This document shows positions 26,204 through 34,673 of a stretch of 64,000 nucleotides of DNA, piece after piece. The position numbers and the translations under genes were made by a program. The stretch comes from an uncultured Oscillospiraceae bacterium (GTDB lineage Bacteria > Bacillota > Clostridia > Oscillospirales > Oscillospiraceae). The first letter of the stretch is position 1, and every line of letters begins with the position of its first letter. The stretch spans positions 34,070 to 98,069 of the forward strand of contig CAJUPU010000006.1 of assembly GCA_910588495.1 (NCBI GenBank), in the 5' to 3' direction. Under the pieces are notes generated by a model. It saw nothing but the letters and a program-made list of their open reading frames with translations, was not told where the DNA came from and did no database searches.

Positions 26204-27868
26204 TCAGCCGTTGAAGGCCGCCTGGGCCTCCAGGTCGATGTCGATGTTCCACAGGTGGTAGATCAGGTTGCCCACCTTCATGTCCTTCACATAGGGCTTG
26301 GCCAGGAACTGGGACTGGGGGTAGTACAGGGGGATGCAGGCCATGTCCTCGTGGGAGAGGATCTGGTCCGCCTGCTTATACAGCTCGGCCCGGTGGGCCT
26401 CGTCGGTGTCGGAGCGGGCGTCGTCCATCAGCTTGTCGAACGCGGGGTTGCTGTAGTTCACGCTCTGGCGGCCGCTGTTGGCACTGTAGAAGTAGTTGTA
26501 CACCTGGAAGTCGGCGTCGGCATACAGGGCGTTCCAGGTGATGAAGGTGGTGGCCAGCTTGCCGGAGGTGCGATCGCTGGACCAGGTGGCGGCGTCCACC
26601 ACGTCAAAGACGTACTCGATCCCCGCGTCGGCCAGGAAGCCCTGGACGGCGGTGGCCAGGGTCTCCTCCTGCTGGCGGACCTTGCCGCCGTCGATGGTCA
26701 GCCCGTCGGGATAGCCCGCCTCGGCCAGCAGCTGCTTGGCCTTCTCCACGTTGTACTCGTAGACGGGCAGGGAGTCGTCGTGGCCGGGGATGGCGGGGTT
26801 GAGGTAGGTGGTGGCGGGGATGCCCGCGCCGTCCAGCACGTACTCCACCAGCTCCTCCCGGTCGATGGCCAGGGAGATGGCCTGGCGGACCTTGGCGTCC
26901 TTCAGGGCGTCCACATCCAGGTTCAAGCTGAGGAAGCAGGTGCCCAGGGGATGATAGGCGGTGATCTGGTCGCCGTAGCTGTCCTTGTACTGGCCCAGCT
27001 GGGAGGCCAGCAGGTCGCAGGCGTCGATGTCGCCGTTCTCATAGGCCAGCAGCTTGGTGGTGGTGTCGCTGTAGTAGACCACGTGGATCTCGTCCAGCTT
27101 TACCTCGCCGCCGTGGTAGTCCTCGTTCTTCACCAGCACCGCCTCGGTGTTGGGGTCGTTGGACTGGAACTTATAGGGGCCGGTGCCGATCAGGTTGTCG
27201 TCGATGCCCCAGTCGGCCCCCGCCGCAGTGCAGGCGTCCTGGGGGAAGATGTTGGCGTAGCTGGTGCCCAGGTTCTTCACGAAGGGGGCGAAGGGGTATT
27301 CCAGGGTGATGGTGAAGTGGTAGTCGTCCTGGATCTCAAAGCCGGAAAGCTGGTCGGCCTTGCCGTCCAGCATGTCCTTTGCGCCCTGGATCATGCTGAA
27401 GTAGCTGAAGCTCTTGGCCCCGGTGGCGGGGGTGAACATCCGCTCGAAGGTGAACTTCACGTCCCGGGCGGTGAGCTCGGTGCCGTTGGTGAACTTCACC
27501 CCCTGCTTCAGCTCGAAGGAGTAGACGGTGCCGTCCTCGCTGACGGTGGGGAAGTCGGTGATCAGCACCGGCTCCTCGTTGTTGTCGTCGTCGAAGCGCA
27601 GCAGGCTCTCGGTGATCTCATCGGCGATGGAGGCGGACAGGCTGCCGGTGCTGACCTGCATGTCCAGGGTGTCGCCGTAGGGGGCCTGGCCGAAGCGGAA
27701 CACCTTCCGGCCGTCCCCGCCGGCAGCGGCGGACTCGCCGGGGGCGGCGGGGGCCTTGGAACCGGAGGCGTCCGCGTCCGGGCCGTCGCCGCTGCCGCAG
27801 CCGGCCAGCAGCAGGGTCAGGGCCAGGGCCGCCGCCAGGGGGCGGAACAGCTTGCTTTTCTTTTCCAT
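26204..27868 (-). CDS. oppA: Peptide-binding lipoprotein (OppA/DppA-type), operon 1
   Basis: A 554-residue SBP family 5 lipoprotein. The signal peptide KSKLFRPLAAALALTLLLAGC ends in the lipobox LLAGC, and a short Gly/Asp/Ala/Ser-rich linker precedes the binding domain. KVFRFGQAPYGDTLDM and the long central region match dipeptide/oligopeptide-binding proteins. The start at ATG 27868 was selected because the longer open frame upstream is T-box leader sequence read as protein. It is the first gene of the operon, about 60 bases beyond the T-box terminator, so expression should rise when the sensed tRNA is uncharged. Confidence 0.93.
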   Translation of the reverse strand: MEKKSKLFRPLAAALALTLLLAGCGSGDGPDADASGSKAPAAPGESAAAGGDGRKVFRFGQAPYGDTLDMQVSTGSLSASIADEITESLLRFDDDNNEEPVLITDFPTVSEDGTVYSFELKQGVKFTNGTELTARDVKFTFERMFTPATGAKSFSYFSMIQGAKDMLDGKADQLSGFEIQDDYHFTITLEYPFAPFVKNLGTSYANIFPQDACTAAGADWGIDDNLIGTGPYKFQSNDPNTEAVLVKNEDYHGGEVKLDEIHVVYYSDTTTKLLAYENGDIDACDLLASQLGQYKDSYGDQITAYHPLGTCFLSLNLDVDALKDAKVRQAISLAIDREELVEYVLDGAGIPATTYLNPAIPGHDDSLPVYEYNVEKAKQLLAEAGYPDGLTIDGGKVRQQEETLATAVQGFLADAGIEYVFDVVDAATWSSDRTSGKLATTFITWNALYADADFQVYNYFYSANSGRQSVNYSNPAFDKLMDDARSDTDEAHRAELYKQADQILSHEDMACIPLYYPQSQFLAKPYVKDMKVGNLIYHLWNIDIDLEAQAAFNG

Positions 27869-27927
27869 GTGCAAGGACCTCTTTCCTCGTCCCGGCGTGA
27901 TCGCCGGGGGATATATGCGGAACGCGC

Positions 27928-28200
27928 AAAAAACGCCCCCGCGCAGCTTCTCTGCGCAAGGGCGTGCGATCACGCGGTACCACCTTGTTTCGCGCCGCGC
28001 CTCACGGCGCGGGCCTCGGGGCCGGCCGGGCGGACGCCCACCGGCTGCCGCTGTAACGGGCGGACCCGTCCCAGGCTCACCCATCACGGCTCACCCGCGA
28101 CCCTCGGGGACCATGTTCAGCCTGTTCCGCCTGCCCGTTCTCACCACCGGGGCTCTCTGAAAAGCGGGGCGCAGACCTACTCTTCCCGTCATCGTGTCTC
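27928..28200 (-). promoter_or_regulatory. T-box riboswitch controlling the first opp operon
   Basis: On the minus strand the order is canonical. Stem I carries GGGAAGAGTAGG and the distal AGAGAG and GGTGGTGAGAA motifs. The T-box sequence AGGTGGTACCGCG is at 27985-27973, and a terminator (27964-27928) ends in TTTTTT. In the specifier region, GAA is followed by CATG. Taking the triplet directly after GAA gives CAU (His); shifting by one gives AUG (Met). His is the more regular reading, but this is not decided. Confidence 0.88.
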
Positions 28201-28209
28201 TCGTCTATT

Positions 28210-28238
28210 TATATATTGTCAGGCTCTCATGTTATCAA
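28210..28238 (-). promoter_or_regulatory. Promoter of the T-box/opp operon
   Basis: TTGATA (28238-28233), 17-base spacer, TATATA (28215-28210) on the minus strand, about 10 bases before the start of stem I. Confidence 0.75.
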
Positions 28239-28321
28239 AGCCCACCGGAAATTGCAATGGGCGATCTGTACAGATCCTGCCCCATCCGGCCCATCTGCCA
28301 GGGCGATATCCACAGCGGCAC

Positions 28322-28357
28322 AAAAAAGGGCGCACGGCGGGAGATCCGCCGTGCGCC
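28322..28357 (-). terminator. Terminator of opp operon 2
   Basis: Minus-strand 12-bp stem GGCGCACGGCGG with its complement and a 5-base loop, followed by a run of six T. It lies 28 bases after the stop codon of the second oppA. Confidence 0.9.
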
Positions 28358-28385
28358 GGGTCGGCATTGCCGCTCAGGCTGTCGC

Positions 28386-30305
28386 TCAGCCGTTGACGGT
28401 GCAGTACATGAAGTACTTGTAGCCCAGGGGGTTGGAGAAGAAGCCATCCACGCTGCTGTTGAGCATGTAGATGTCGGTGTAGAAGTACAGCGGGATGATG
28501 CAGCCGGTGTCCATCAGCATGTCCTCGGCGATGTGCATCAGCTGATAGCGGACCTCGTTGTCGGTGCAGGCCTTGATGGTGCTGATCAGCACGTCGTAGG
28601 TCTGGGCCCAGGTGCCGTTCTCCACCTTGATGTCCTCATAGCCCAGGCCGGTCAGATCCAGGCTGTACATGGCCAGGTCCTTGTGGGCGCCCTTGCCGTA
28701 CTGGATGTCGTTGTTGCCGGAGCCGGAGACCCACATGTCCAGGAAGCAGATGGGGTCGTTGTAGTCGGCCAGCCAGCCGTTGCGGGCGATGCCGTAGTCG
28801 CCGTTCTTACGGGTGTTCAGGAAGGTGTTCCACTCCTGGTTGTCCATGTTGACGTTGATGCCCACGCTGGACACGGCGGCCTGGATATACTGGCCGATGG
28901 CCTCATGGCCGGAGCCGGTGTTGTACAGATAGGTGATGGTGGGGAAGTCGGTGAACTTCTGGGAGGCCTCATCGAAGGTGTAGTACTTCTTCAGGGTCTC
29001 CACGGCGGAGGCGTAGTTGGACTCCAGGGCGTCGGCGCTCACGTTGTAGTAGCCGTCGAAGTCGGCGCTGACGCCGGTGTTCTGGTAGAACTGCTTGCCG
29101 TCGGGCTCAGTCATGCCCATGGCCACGAAGGAGGAGGCGGGCACCTGGCCGCCCTGGGCGATATCCTCCACGATATAGTTGCGGTCCAGCAGCAGGGAGA
29201 TGGCGCTGCGGATCTCCTGGCGGGCCTTCTCGGCCTCCACGCCGGTCAGGTTGCTGCCGGCGGGCAGGATCTCCTGGTTGATGTTCCAGCAGGCGTAGTA
29301 GGTGCCGATCTGGCCGGCCACCACGAACTGCTCGGGGTCGCTCTGCTTCAGGTTGGCGATCTCGTTGGTGGGCACGTCGTCGATCAGAAGCCAGCTGCCG
29401 TTCTGGAAGTTGGTCAGCATGTTGTTGGCGTCGTCGGACAGGTAGAACTCGATCTTGTCCATGAGGATCTCATCGGCGTCGTGGAAGTGCTCGTTCTTCT
29501 CCAGGGTGATGACGCTGTTGTGGTCCCAGCCGGTCATGGTGTAGGCGCCGTTGGACACGTAGGTGGAGGGATCGGTGGCCCACGCCTCGTTGGACACCAC
29601 GTCCTCACGGACGGGGAAGTAGGTGGGGAAGGCCAGCAGCTCGTTCCAGTAGGCCACGGCGTTGGCCAGGGTGACCTCCAGGGTCTTGTCGTCCACGGCC
29701 TTCACGTTCAGCACGGCGTCGGGGTTGGCGATCTCCATCACGGGATCGCCGGTCTCCTCATCCTTCTTGGGCTCGCCGTTCTCGTCCAGCACGGGCGTCA
29801 TCTCGTTCATGGCGGCGTAGCCGTCCACCACCTCGAACATATAGCCGTAGTCGGCGCCCAGCTCGGGGCTGGCGGCCCGGTTCCAGGCGAACACGAAGTC
29901 GGCGGCGGTGACGGCCTGGCCGTCGGACCAGGTCACGCCGTCCTTCAGAGTGTAGGTGTAGGTGACGGTGCCGTCCTCGTTGACCACGCCCTCGGGCAGC
30001 TCGGCGGCGGCGTCGGCCACGATGATCAGGTTGCCGCTGTCATCCTGGGACCACTTGGCCAGGCCGGAGAACAGGTGGGACACCAGGGTGGCGCCGTCCA
30101 CGGCGGAGTTCAGGGCGGGGTCGATGGTGTCGGGCTCGGAGGCGATGCACACCGCCATGGAGGTGGCGCCGGCGGGGGCGCTGCTCTCACTGGGGGCCTT
30201 GGAGGCATCGGGGGCCGTGCTCTCGGTGGGCTTGTCGCCGCTTCCGCAGGCGGCCAAGCTCAGCACCATGGCCATGGCCAGGAGCAGAGACAGGAACTTT
30301 TTCAT
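28386..30305 (-). CDS. oppA: Peptide-binding lipoprotein (OppA-type), operon 2
   Basis: A 639-residue SBP family 5 lipoprotein. The signal is KKFLSLLLAMAMVLSLAAC with a clear lipobox, then a Thr/Ala/Pro/Ser-rich linker (about residues 24-45). The rest fits OppA: MAVCIASEPDTIDPALN at the start of the mature domain, and length near that of Gram-positive OppA proteins. It is the last gene of the second operon (oppB-C-D-F-A) and is separated from oppF by a perfect palindrome. It is distinct in sequence from the operon-1 binding protein, so the two systems probably take different peptide classes. Confidence 0.93.
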   Translation of the reverse strand: MKKFLSLLLAMAMVLSLAACGSGDKPTESTAPDASKAPSESSAPAGATSMAVCIASEPDTIDPALNSAVDGATLVSHLFSGLAKWSQDDSGNLIIVADAAAELPEGVVNEDGTVTYTYTLKDGVTWSDGQAVTAADFVFAWNRAASPELGADYGYMFEVVDGYAAMNEMTPVLDENGEPKKDEETGDPVMEIANPDAVLNVKAVDDKTLEVTLANAVAYWNELLAFPTYFPVREDVVSNEAWATDPSTYVSNGAYTMTGWDHNSVITLEKNEHFHDADEILMDKIEFYLSDDANNMLTNFQNGSWLLIDDVPTNEIANLKQSDPEQFVVAGQIGTYYACWNINQEILPAGSNLTGVEAEKARQEIRSAISLLLDRNYIVEDIAQGGQVPASSFVAMGMTEPDGKQFYQNTGVSADFDGYYNVSADALESNYASAVETLKKYYTFDEASQKFTDFPTITYLYNTGSGHEAIGQYIQAAVSSVGINVNMDNQEWNTFLNTRKNGDYGIARNGWLADYNDPICFLDMWVSGSGNNDIQYGKGAHKDLAMYSLDLTGLGYEDIKVENGTWAQTYDVLISTIKACTDNEVRYQLMHIAEDMLMDTGCIIPLYFYTDIYMLNSSVDGFFSNPLGYKYFMYCTVNG

Positions 30306-30350
30306 TTACGTTCTTCCTTCCTTATTTCATTTTCGGTCTATTTTCAAAAT

Positions 30351-30383
30351 GCGCGTCGTCCCGGGGGAGCTCCCCCGGCGCGC
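30351..30383. promoter_or_regulatory. Intergenic palindrome before the second oppA
   Basis: Perfect 18-bp palindrome CCGGGGGAGCTCCCCCGG (30361-30378) flanked by GCGCG/CGCGC. It sits between oppF and oppA and may set processing or partial termination that favours the binding-protein message. Confidence 0.5.
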
Positions 30384-30396
30384 ATGATGAAACGGA

Positions 30397-31383
30397 TCAA
30401 TTCACCTCGGCCGTCCGGTGGCAGGCCACGAAGTGGCCCTTCTCCACCTCCTTGAAGGCAGGCATCTCCGCGGCGCACTGCTCGGTGGCGTACTGGCAGC
30501 GGGTGCGGAAGGGACAGCCGGAGGGGGCGTTGAGGGGGCTGGGGATGTCGCCGGTGAGGACGATGCGCTGGTTGGCCCGGGCGGCCTTGGGGTCGGGCAC
30601 CGGCACCGCCGACAGCAGGGACTTGGAGTAGGGGTGCATGGGGCGGTCGTAGATCTCCGCCGCGTCGGCCAGCTCCACCATCCTGCCCAGGTACATCACG
30701 GCGATGCGGTCGCTGATGTGGCGCACCACCAGCAGGTCGTGGGCGATGAACAGGTAGGTCAGCCCCAGCTTGTCCTGGAGCTCGTCGAACATGTTGATCA
30801 CCTGGGCCTGGATGGACACGTCCAGGGCGGACACCGGCTCGTCGCACACGATGAAGTCTGGGTTCACCGCCAGGGCCCGGGCGATGCCGATGCGCTGGCG
30901 CTGGCCGCCGGAGAACTCGTGGGCATACCGGGAGGCGTGCTCGCTGTTCAATCCCACATGGCCCATCAGCTCCAAAATGCGCTCCTCCCGCTCCTGCTTG
31001 GAGGCGCACAGCTTGTGGATGTCCAAAGGCTCGCCGATGATGTCGGACACCGTCATCCGGGGGTTCAGCGAGGAGTAGGGGTCCTGGAACACCATGGTGG
31101 CCTTCTTGCGGAACTCCTGGATGTCCGCCCGGCTCTCCAGCTTCTTCCCGTCGTACCACACCTCGCCGCTGGTGGGCTTGTAGAGGTGGAGGATCGTCCG
31201 GCCCACGGTGGTCTTGCCGCAGCCCGACTCGCCCACCAGGCCCAGGGTCTCCCCCCTGTTGATGGAGAAGGACACGCCGTCCACCGCCTTCAGCGGCTTG
31301 CTGCGGAACATCCCCACGTTGATGTCGAAGTATTCCTTCAGGTCCTTGACTTCGATCAGGGGCCGATCAGCCTTCTCACTCAT
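30397..31383 (-). CDS. oppF: Oligopeptide ABC transporter ATPase (OppF-type), operon 2
   Basis: A 328-residue ATPase. Walker A GESGCGKTTVGR, signature FSGGQRQRIGIARAL, Walker B FIVCDEPVSALD and the loop FIAHDLLVV are intact, and the C-terminal motif GCPFRTRCQYATEQC is that of peptide transporters. The start overlaps the oppD stop by 8 bases. The protein differs enough from the operon-1 subunit to indicate an old duplication and not a recent copy. Confidence 0.95.
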   Translation of the reverse strand: MSEKADRPLIEVKDLKEYFDINVGMFRSKPLKAVDGVSFSINRGETLGLVGESGCGKTTVGRTILHLYKPTSGEVWYDGKKLESRADIQEFRKKATMVFQDPYSSLNPRMTVSDIIGEPLDIHKLCASKQEREERILELMGHVGLNSEHASRYAHEFSGGQRQRIGIARALAVNPDFIVCDEPVSALDVSIQAQVINMFDELQDKLGLTYLFIAHDLLVVRHISDRIAVMYLGRMVELADAAEIYDRPMHPYSKSLLSAVPVPDPKAARANQRIVLTGDIPSPLNAPSGCPFRTRCQYATEQCAAEMPAFKEVEKGHFVACHRTAEVN

Positions 31384-32395
31384 GGTCCTCGCCCCCTTCC
31401 CCGTCCAGTTTGATGGAGCCGTCCTCCACGCCCCGCTTCACGTTCATCCAGCAGGCGGCGCGATGGTCGCCGTTGAGCTGCATGTTCTCGCAGCGCTGCT
31501 TGATGCAGATCTTCATGGCCGCGTCGCACCGGGGGGCGAAGGGACAGCCCGCCGGCATGTTCAGCAGGTCGATGGGCGTGCCGGTGATGGGCTGGAGCTT
31601 CTTCCCCGCCGTGTTGGAGCTGGGGATGGAGCGCATCAGGCCCTTGGTGTACTCGTGGCCCGGGTTGTAGAAGATCTCGTCGGCGGTGCCCTGCTCGCAG
31701 ATGGAGCCGGCGTACATGACGATGACCTCGTCGCACAGCTGGGCCACCACTCCCAAGTCGTGGGTGATCATGATGATGGCCATGCCCAGCTCCTTTTGCA
31801 GGGAGGTCATCAACTCCAGGATCTGGGCCTGGATAGTCACGTCCAACGCGGTGGTGGGCTCGTCGGCGATGAGGATGTCCGGCTCGCAGGCTAAGGCCAT
31901 GGCGATCATCACCCGCTGGCGCATACCGCCGGAGAACTCGAAGGGATACTGCTTCATCCGCTTCTCCGGCTCGTTGACGTTCACCAGCCGGAGCATCTCC
32001 ACCGCCCGGTCCCAGGCTTCCTTCTTGTTCCGGTCGGTGTGGAGCAGGATCGCCTCCATCAGCTGGCGGCCGATGGTGTAGGTGGGGTTGAGGGAGGTCA
32101 TGGGGTCCTGGAAGATGATGGATATCTTGTTGCCCCGGACGTTCTTCATCACCTTTTCCCCGGCGCCCACCAGCTCCTGCCCGTCCAGCTTGATGGAGCC
32201 GGACACGATCTTGCCGGTGCCCGCCAGGATCTGCATGATGGAGTAGGCAGTGACGGACTTGCCCGAGCCGGACTCGCCCACGATGCCCAGCACCTTCCCC
32301 CGGTCCAGGAAGAAGGACACGCCGTTGACCGCCTTCACCTCGCCCGCGTCGGTAAAGAAGGAGGTGTGCAGATCTTTCACTTCTAACAGAGACAT
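31376..32395 (-). CDS. oppD: Oligopeptide ABC transporter ATPase (OppD-type), operon 2
   Basis: A 339-residue ATPase with Walker A GESGSGKSVTA, signature FSGGMRQRVMIAMAL, Walker B ILIADEPTTALD and MITHDLGVV. The peptide-transporter tail GCPFAPRCDAAMKIC is present. The ATG has AAAGGAGC upstream. It works with the downstream OppF-type subunit and the upstream permeases. Confidence 0.95.
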   Translation of the reverse strand: MSLLEVKDLHTSFFTDAGEVKAVNGVSFFLDRGKVLGIVGESGSGKSVTAYSIMQILAGTGKIVSGSIKLDGQELVGAGEKVMKNVRGNKISIIFQDPMTSLNPTYTIGRQLMEAILLHTDRNKKEAWDRAVEMLRLVNVNEPEKRMKQYPFEFSGGMRQRVMIAMALACEPDILIADEPTTALDVTIQAQILELMTSLQKELGMAIIMITHDLGVVAQLCDEVIVMYAGSICEQGTADEIFYNPGHEYTKGLMRSIPSSNTAGKKLQPITGTPIDLLNMPAGCPFAPRCDAAMKICIKQRCENMQLNGDHRAACWMNVKRGVEDGSIKLDGEGGEDHE

Positions 32396-32414
32396 GGTCC
32401 CACGCTCCTTTCCG

Positions 32415-33476
32415 TCAAGCGTTGAGTTTGGGGTCGAAGGCGTCCCGCAGCCCGTCGCCCAGCAGGTTGAGCGACAGCACGATCAGCGAGATGATCACCG
32501 CCGGGATCACCAAGCGGTAGGGGTAGGAGCTGATGCCGTTGAGCGCGTCGGAGGCCAGGGAGCCCAGCGACGGCATAGGGGCGTTGACGCCCAGGCCCAG
32601 GAAGGACAGATAGCTCTCGGTGAAGATGGCGCTGGGGATCTGCAGGGCGGTGGAGATGATCACCACGCTGATGCAGTTGGGGATCAGGTGCTTGGCGATG
32701 ATCCACCGCCCCTTGGCGCCGGCGGCCTGGGCGGCCAGCACATACTCCTGCTCCCGCAGGGAGAGGATCTGGCCCCGGATCAGCCGGGACATGGACACCC
32801 AGTACAGCACGCCGAACACGATGAACAGGCTGATGATGTTGGCGCCGATCTTCTCCAGCACGGTGCCCTCGATGGCCTTTTCCAGGCCGGAGGCCTTGAG
32901 GGTGGTGGCCAGCAGGATCACCATGAGCATGTCGGGCAGGGAGTAGATGATATCCACGATGCGCATGATGAAGATATCCACCTTACCGCCGCAGTAGCCC
33001 GCCACGGAGCCGATCGTGATGCCGATGATCAGCACGATGATGCTGGCGAAAAAGCCGATCGCCAGGGAGATGCGGGCACCGTACACCACTCGGATGAAGT
33101 AGTCCCGGCCCATGGCGTCGGTGCCGAACACATGGGGGAACACCTTCTCCCCCGCGTCGATCTTTTTCTGCTCCGCCCGGCCGTAGGTGAAGGGGGCCAG
33201 GTTGTTATAGGAGGAGTCCACCGGCTTGCCGGGGACCACGCCCAGCTGCTGATCGTAGGAGTAGGGCCAGACCATGGGCAGTATGACGGAGGACAGGGCG
33301 ATCAGCACGATCATGATCAGGCTGACGAAGGCCACCTTGTTCTTCACCAGGCGCTTCACGCCGTCCTTGAAGAAGGTGCTGGAGGGGCGCATCTGGACCA
33401 TGTACGCCTTGTCCTGCTCTGATGCGGGGTCGAAGGCGCTCAGGTCCACATGGAGGCTGAAAGGTTTCTTTGACAT
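32415..33476 (-). CDS. oppC: Oligopeptide ABC transporter permease (OppC-type), operon 2
   Basis: A 353-residue permease. It has an N-terminal cytoplasmic extension of about 45 residues, then RLVKNKVAFVSLIMIVLIALSSVILP and the diagnostic HVFGTDAMGRDYFIRVVYGARISL. The permease loop reads YVLAAQAAGAKGRWIIAKHLIPN. GGAGGGGCGG precedes the ATG. It lies 13 bases after oppB and 19 bases before oppD. Confidence 0.94.
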   Translation of the reverse strand: MSKKPFSLHVDLSAFDPASEQDKAYMVQMRPSSTFFKDGVKRLVKNKVAFVSLIMIVLIALSSVILPMVWPYSYDQQLGVVPGKPVDSSYNNLAPFTYGRAEQKKIDAGEKVFPHVFGTDAMGRDYFIRVVYGARISLAIGFFASIIVLIIGITIGSVAGYCGGKVDIFIMRIVDIIYSLPDMLMVILLATTLKASGLEKAIEGTVLEKIGANIISLFIVFGVLYWVSMSRLIRGQILSLREQEYVLAAQAAGAKGRWIIAKHLIPNCISVVIISTALQIPSAIFTESYLSFLGLGVNAPMPSLGSLASDALNGISSYPYRLVIPAVIISLIVLSLNLLGDGLRDAFDPKLNA

Positions 33477-33489
33477 GTTCCGCCCCTCC

Positions 33490-34425
33490 TCAATCGAAGC
33501 TGATCCGCGGGTCCACCACTTTGTACAGGATGTCGCTCAGCAGGTTCATGACCACGATGAGGACGGCCAGCACGATGGTGGTGCCCATGACCAGGGGGTA
33601 GTCCCGGTTGATGATGCTGTTCACGAAGGCCCGGCCCACCCCGGCCACGGCGAAGATCTTCTCCACCACCAGGGAGCCGGTGACGATGTAGGCCAGCATG
33701 GGGCCCACATAGGTGATCACGGGGATCAGGGAGTTCTTCAGCGCGTGGCCGAAGATGATCCGCCGGCCGGACACGCCCTTGGCCCGGGCGGTGCGGATGT
33801 AGTCCTGCCCCAGCACGTCCAGCATGGAGGAACGGGTGAGGCGGGTGATATAGGCCATAGGGTACAGGGCCAGGGTGATGATGGGCAGCACCAGCCCCGC
33901 CGGCCCCGACTGGGCCGAGCCGTTGCCCGGCAGCAGCTGGAGCTTGACCACAAAGACCACCAGCAGCAGCGAGCCCATGATGAAAGAGGGCATGGACACG
34001 AAGGCGGTGGTCACCACCATGATGATCCGGTCGATGAGCTTATTGCGCCGCAGGGCGGCCACCGCCCCCAGCACCACGCCGCACGCCAGCGCGCACCCCG
34101 CGGCGATCACGCCCAGCTTGACGGACACCTTCATGCCGTCCATGATGATGGTGGACACCTGCTGGCCCCGCTGTTTGATGGAGGGGCCGAAGTCCAGATG
34201 GAGGATATCGTTCAGATAGGTGGTATACTGCTCGAACCGGGGCTTATCCAGGCCGTATTTGGCCTCCAACGCCGCCCGCACCGCTGGGGAGGGAGATTTC
34301 TCGCTCAAAAACGGCCCGCCGGGGACGGCGTGCATCACAAAAAAGGTCACCGTGATGACCACCCACACCGTCAAGATGGCCAGCCCGATGCGCTTGAGGA
34401 TATAGGCCAGCGTCTTTGTGTTCAT
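33490..34425 (-). CDS. oppB: Oligopeptide ABC transporter permease (OppB-type), operon 2
   Basis: A 311-residue permease starting MNTKTLAYILKRIGLAILTVWVV, with the usual VPGGPFLSEK segment and the loop RTARAKGVSGRRIIFGHALKNSL. I chose ATG 34425 over the in-frame ATG at 34431 because GGCGGG would lie directly against the upstream codon but 6 bases before this one. It is the first gene of opp operon 2, behind a leader of about 130 bases containing two strong palindromes. Confidence 0.93.
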   Translation of the reverse strand: MNTKTLAYILKRIGLAILTVWVVITVTFFVMHAVPGGPFLSEKSPSPAVRAALEAKYGLDKPRFEQYTTYLNDILHLDFGPSIKQRGQQVSTIIMDGMKVSVKLGVIAAGCALACGVVLGAVAALRRNKLIDRIIMVVTTAFVSMPSFIMGSLLLVVFVVKLQLLPGNGSAQSGPAGLVLPIITLALYPMAYITRLTRSSMLDVLGQDYIRTARAKGVSGRRIIFGHALKNSLIPVITYVGPMLAYIVTGSLVVEKIFAVAGVGRAFVNSIINRDYPLVMGTTIVLAVLIVVMNLLSDILYKVVDPRISFD

Positions 34426-34477
34426 ATGCATCCCGCCTTCTTCGTTTCTTTGTACAGCTCCTTATATGAAAGCCGTT

Positions 34478-34522
34478 CCTCTTTTGCTTGCAAAAGAGGG
34501 CCGCAAGGGCCGGCCCTTGCGG
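34478..34522 (-). promoter_or_regulatory. Two palindromes in the leader of opp operon 2
   Basis: CCTCTTTTGC-TT-GCAAAAGAGG (34478-34499) and the perfect 22-bp palindrome with CCGCAAGGGCC half (34501-34522). Both lie between the promoter and oppB, in the 5' leader. They could be mRNA structures or operators; no known riboswitch motif is visible. Confidence 0.55.
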
Positions 34523-34568
34523 CCGGGATCCTCCGCCGTCAAGGCGCAGGGCTTTTCATTATTTGTTT

Positions 34569-34597
34569 ATTGTATATTACCCCGGCCCAAATTGCAA
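34569..34597 (-). promoter_or_regulatory. Promoter of opp operon 2
   Basis: TTGCAA (34597-34592), 17-base spacer, TACAAT (34574-34569) on the minus strand. Confidence 0.65.
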
Positions 34598-34633
34598 TTT
34601 CTTTTTTTGAAAATCGCAAAAAATTTTTTGCCA

Positions 34634-34648
34634 GGGCCGGTGCGGCCC
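34634..34648 (-). terminator. Terminator of the activase operon
   Basis: GGGCCG-CAC-CGGCCC just after the stop codon at 34674 on the minus strand, followed by a 16-bp A/T-rich palindrome GCAAAAAATTTTTTGC that supplies the T run. Confidence 0.65.
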
Positions 34649-34673
34649 TTCCAGATCGTCCAGATCGTCCGCC

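Noticed and set aside
26255..28396. Plus-strand 713-codon frame across oppA and the T-box
   Set aside because: It is the complement of oppA read in another frame, and its right part is the T-box leader; no protein homology.
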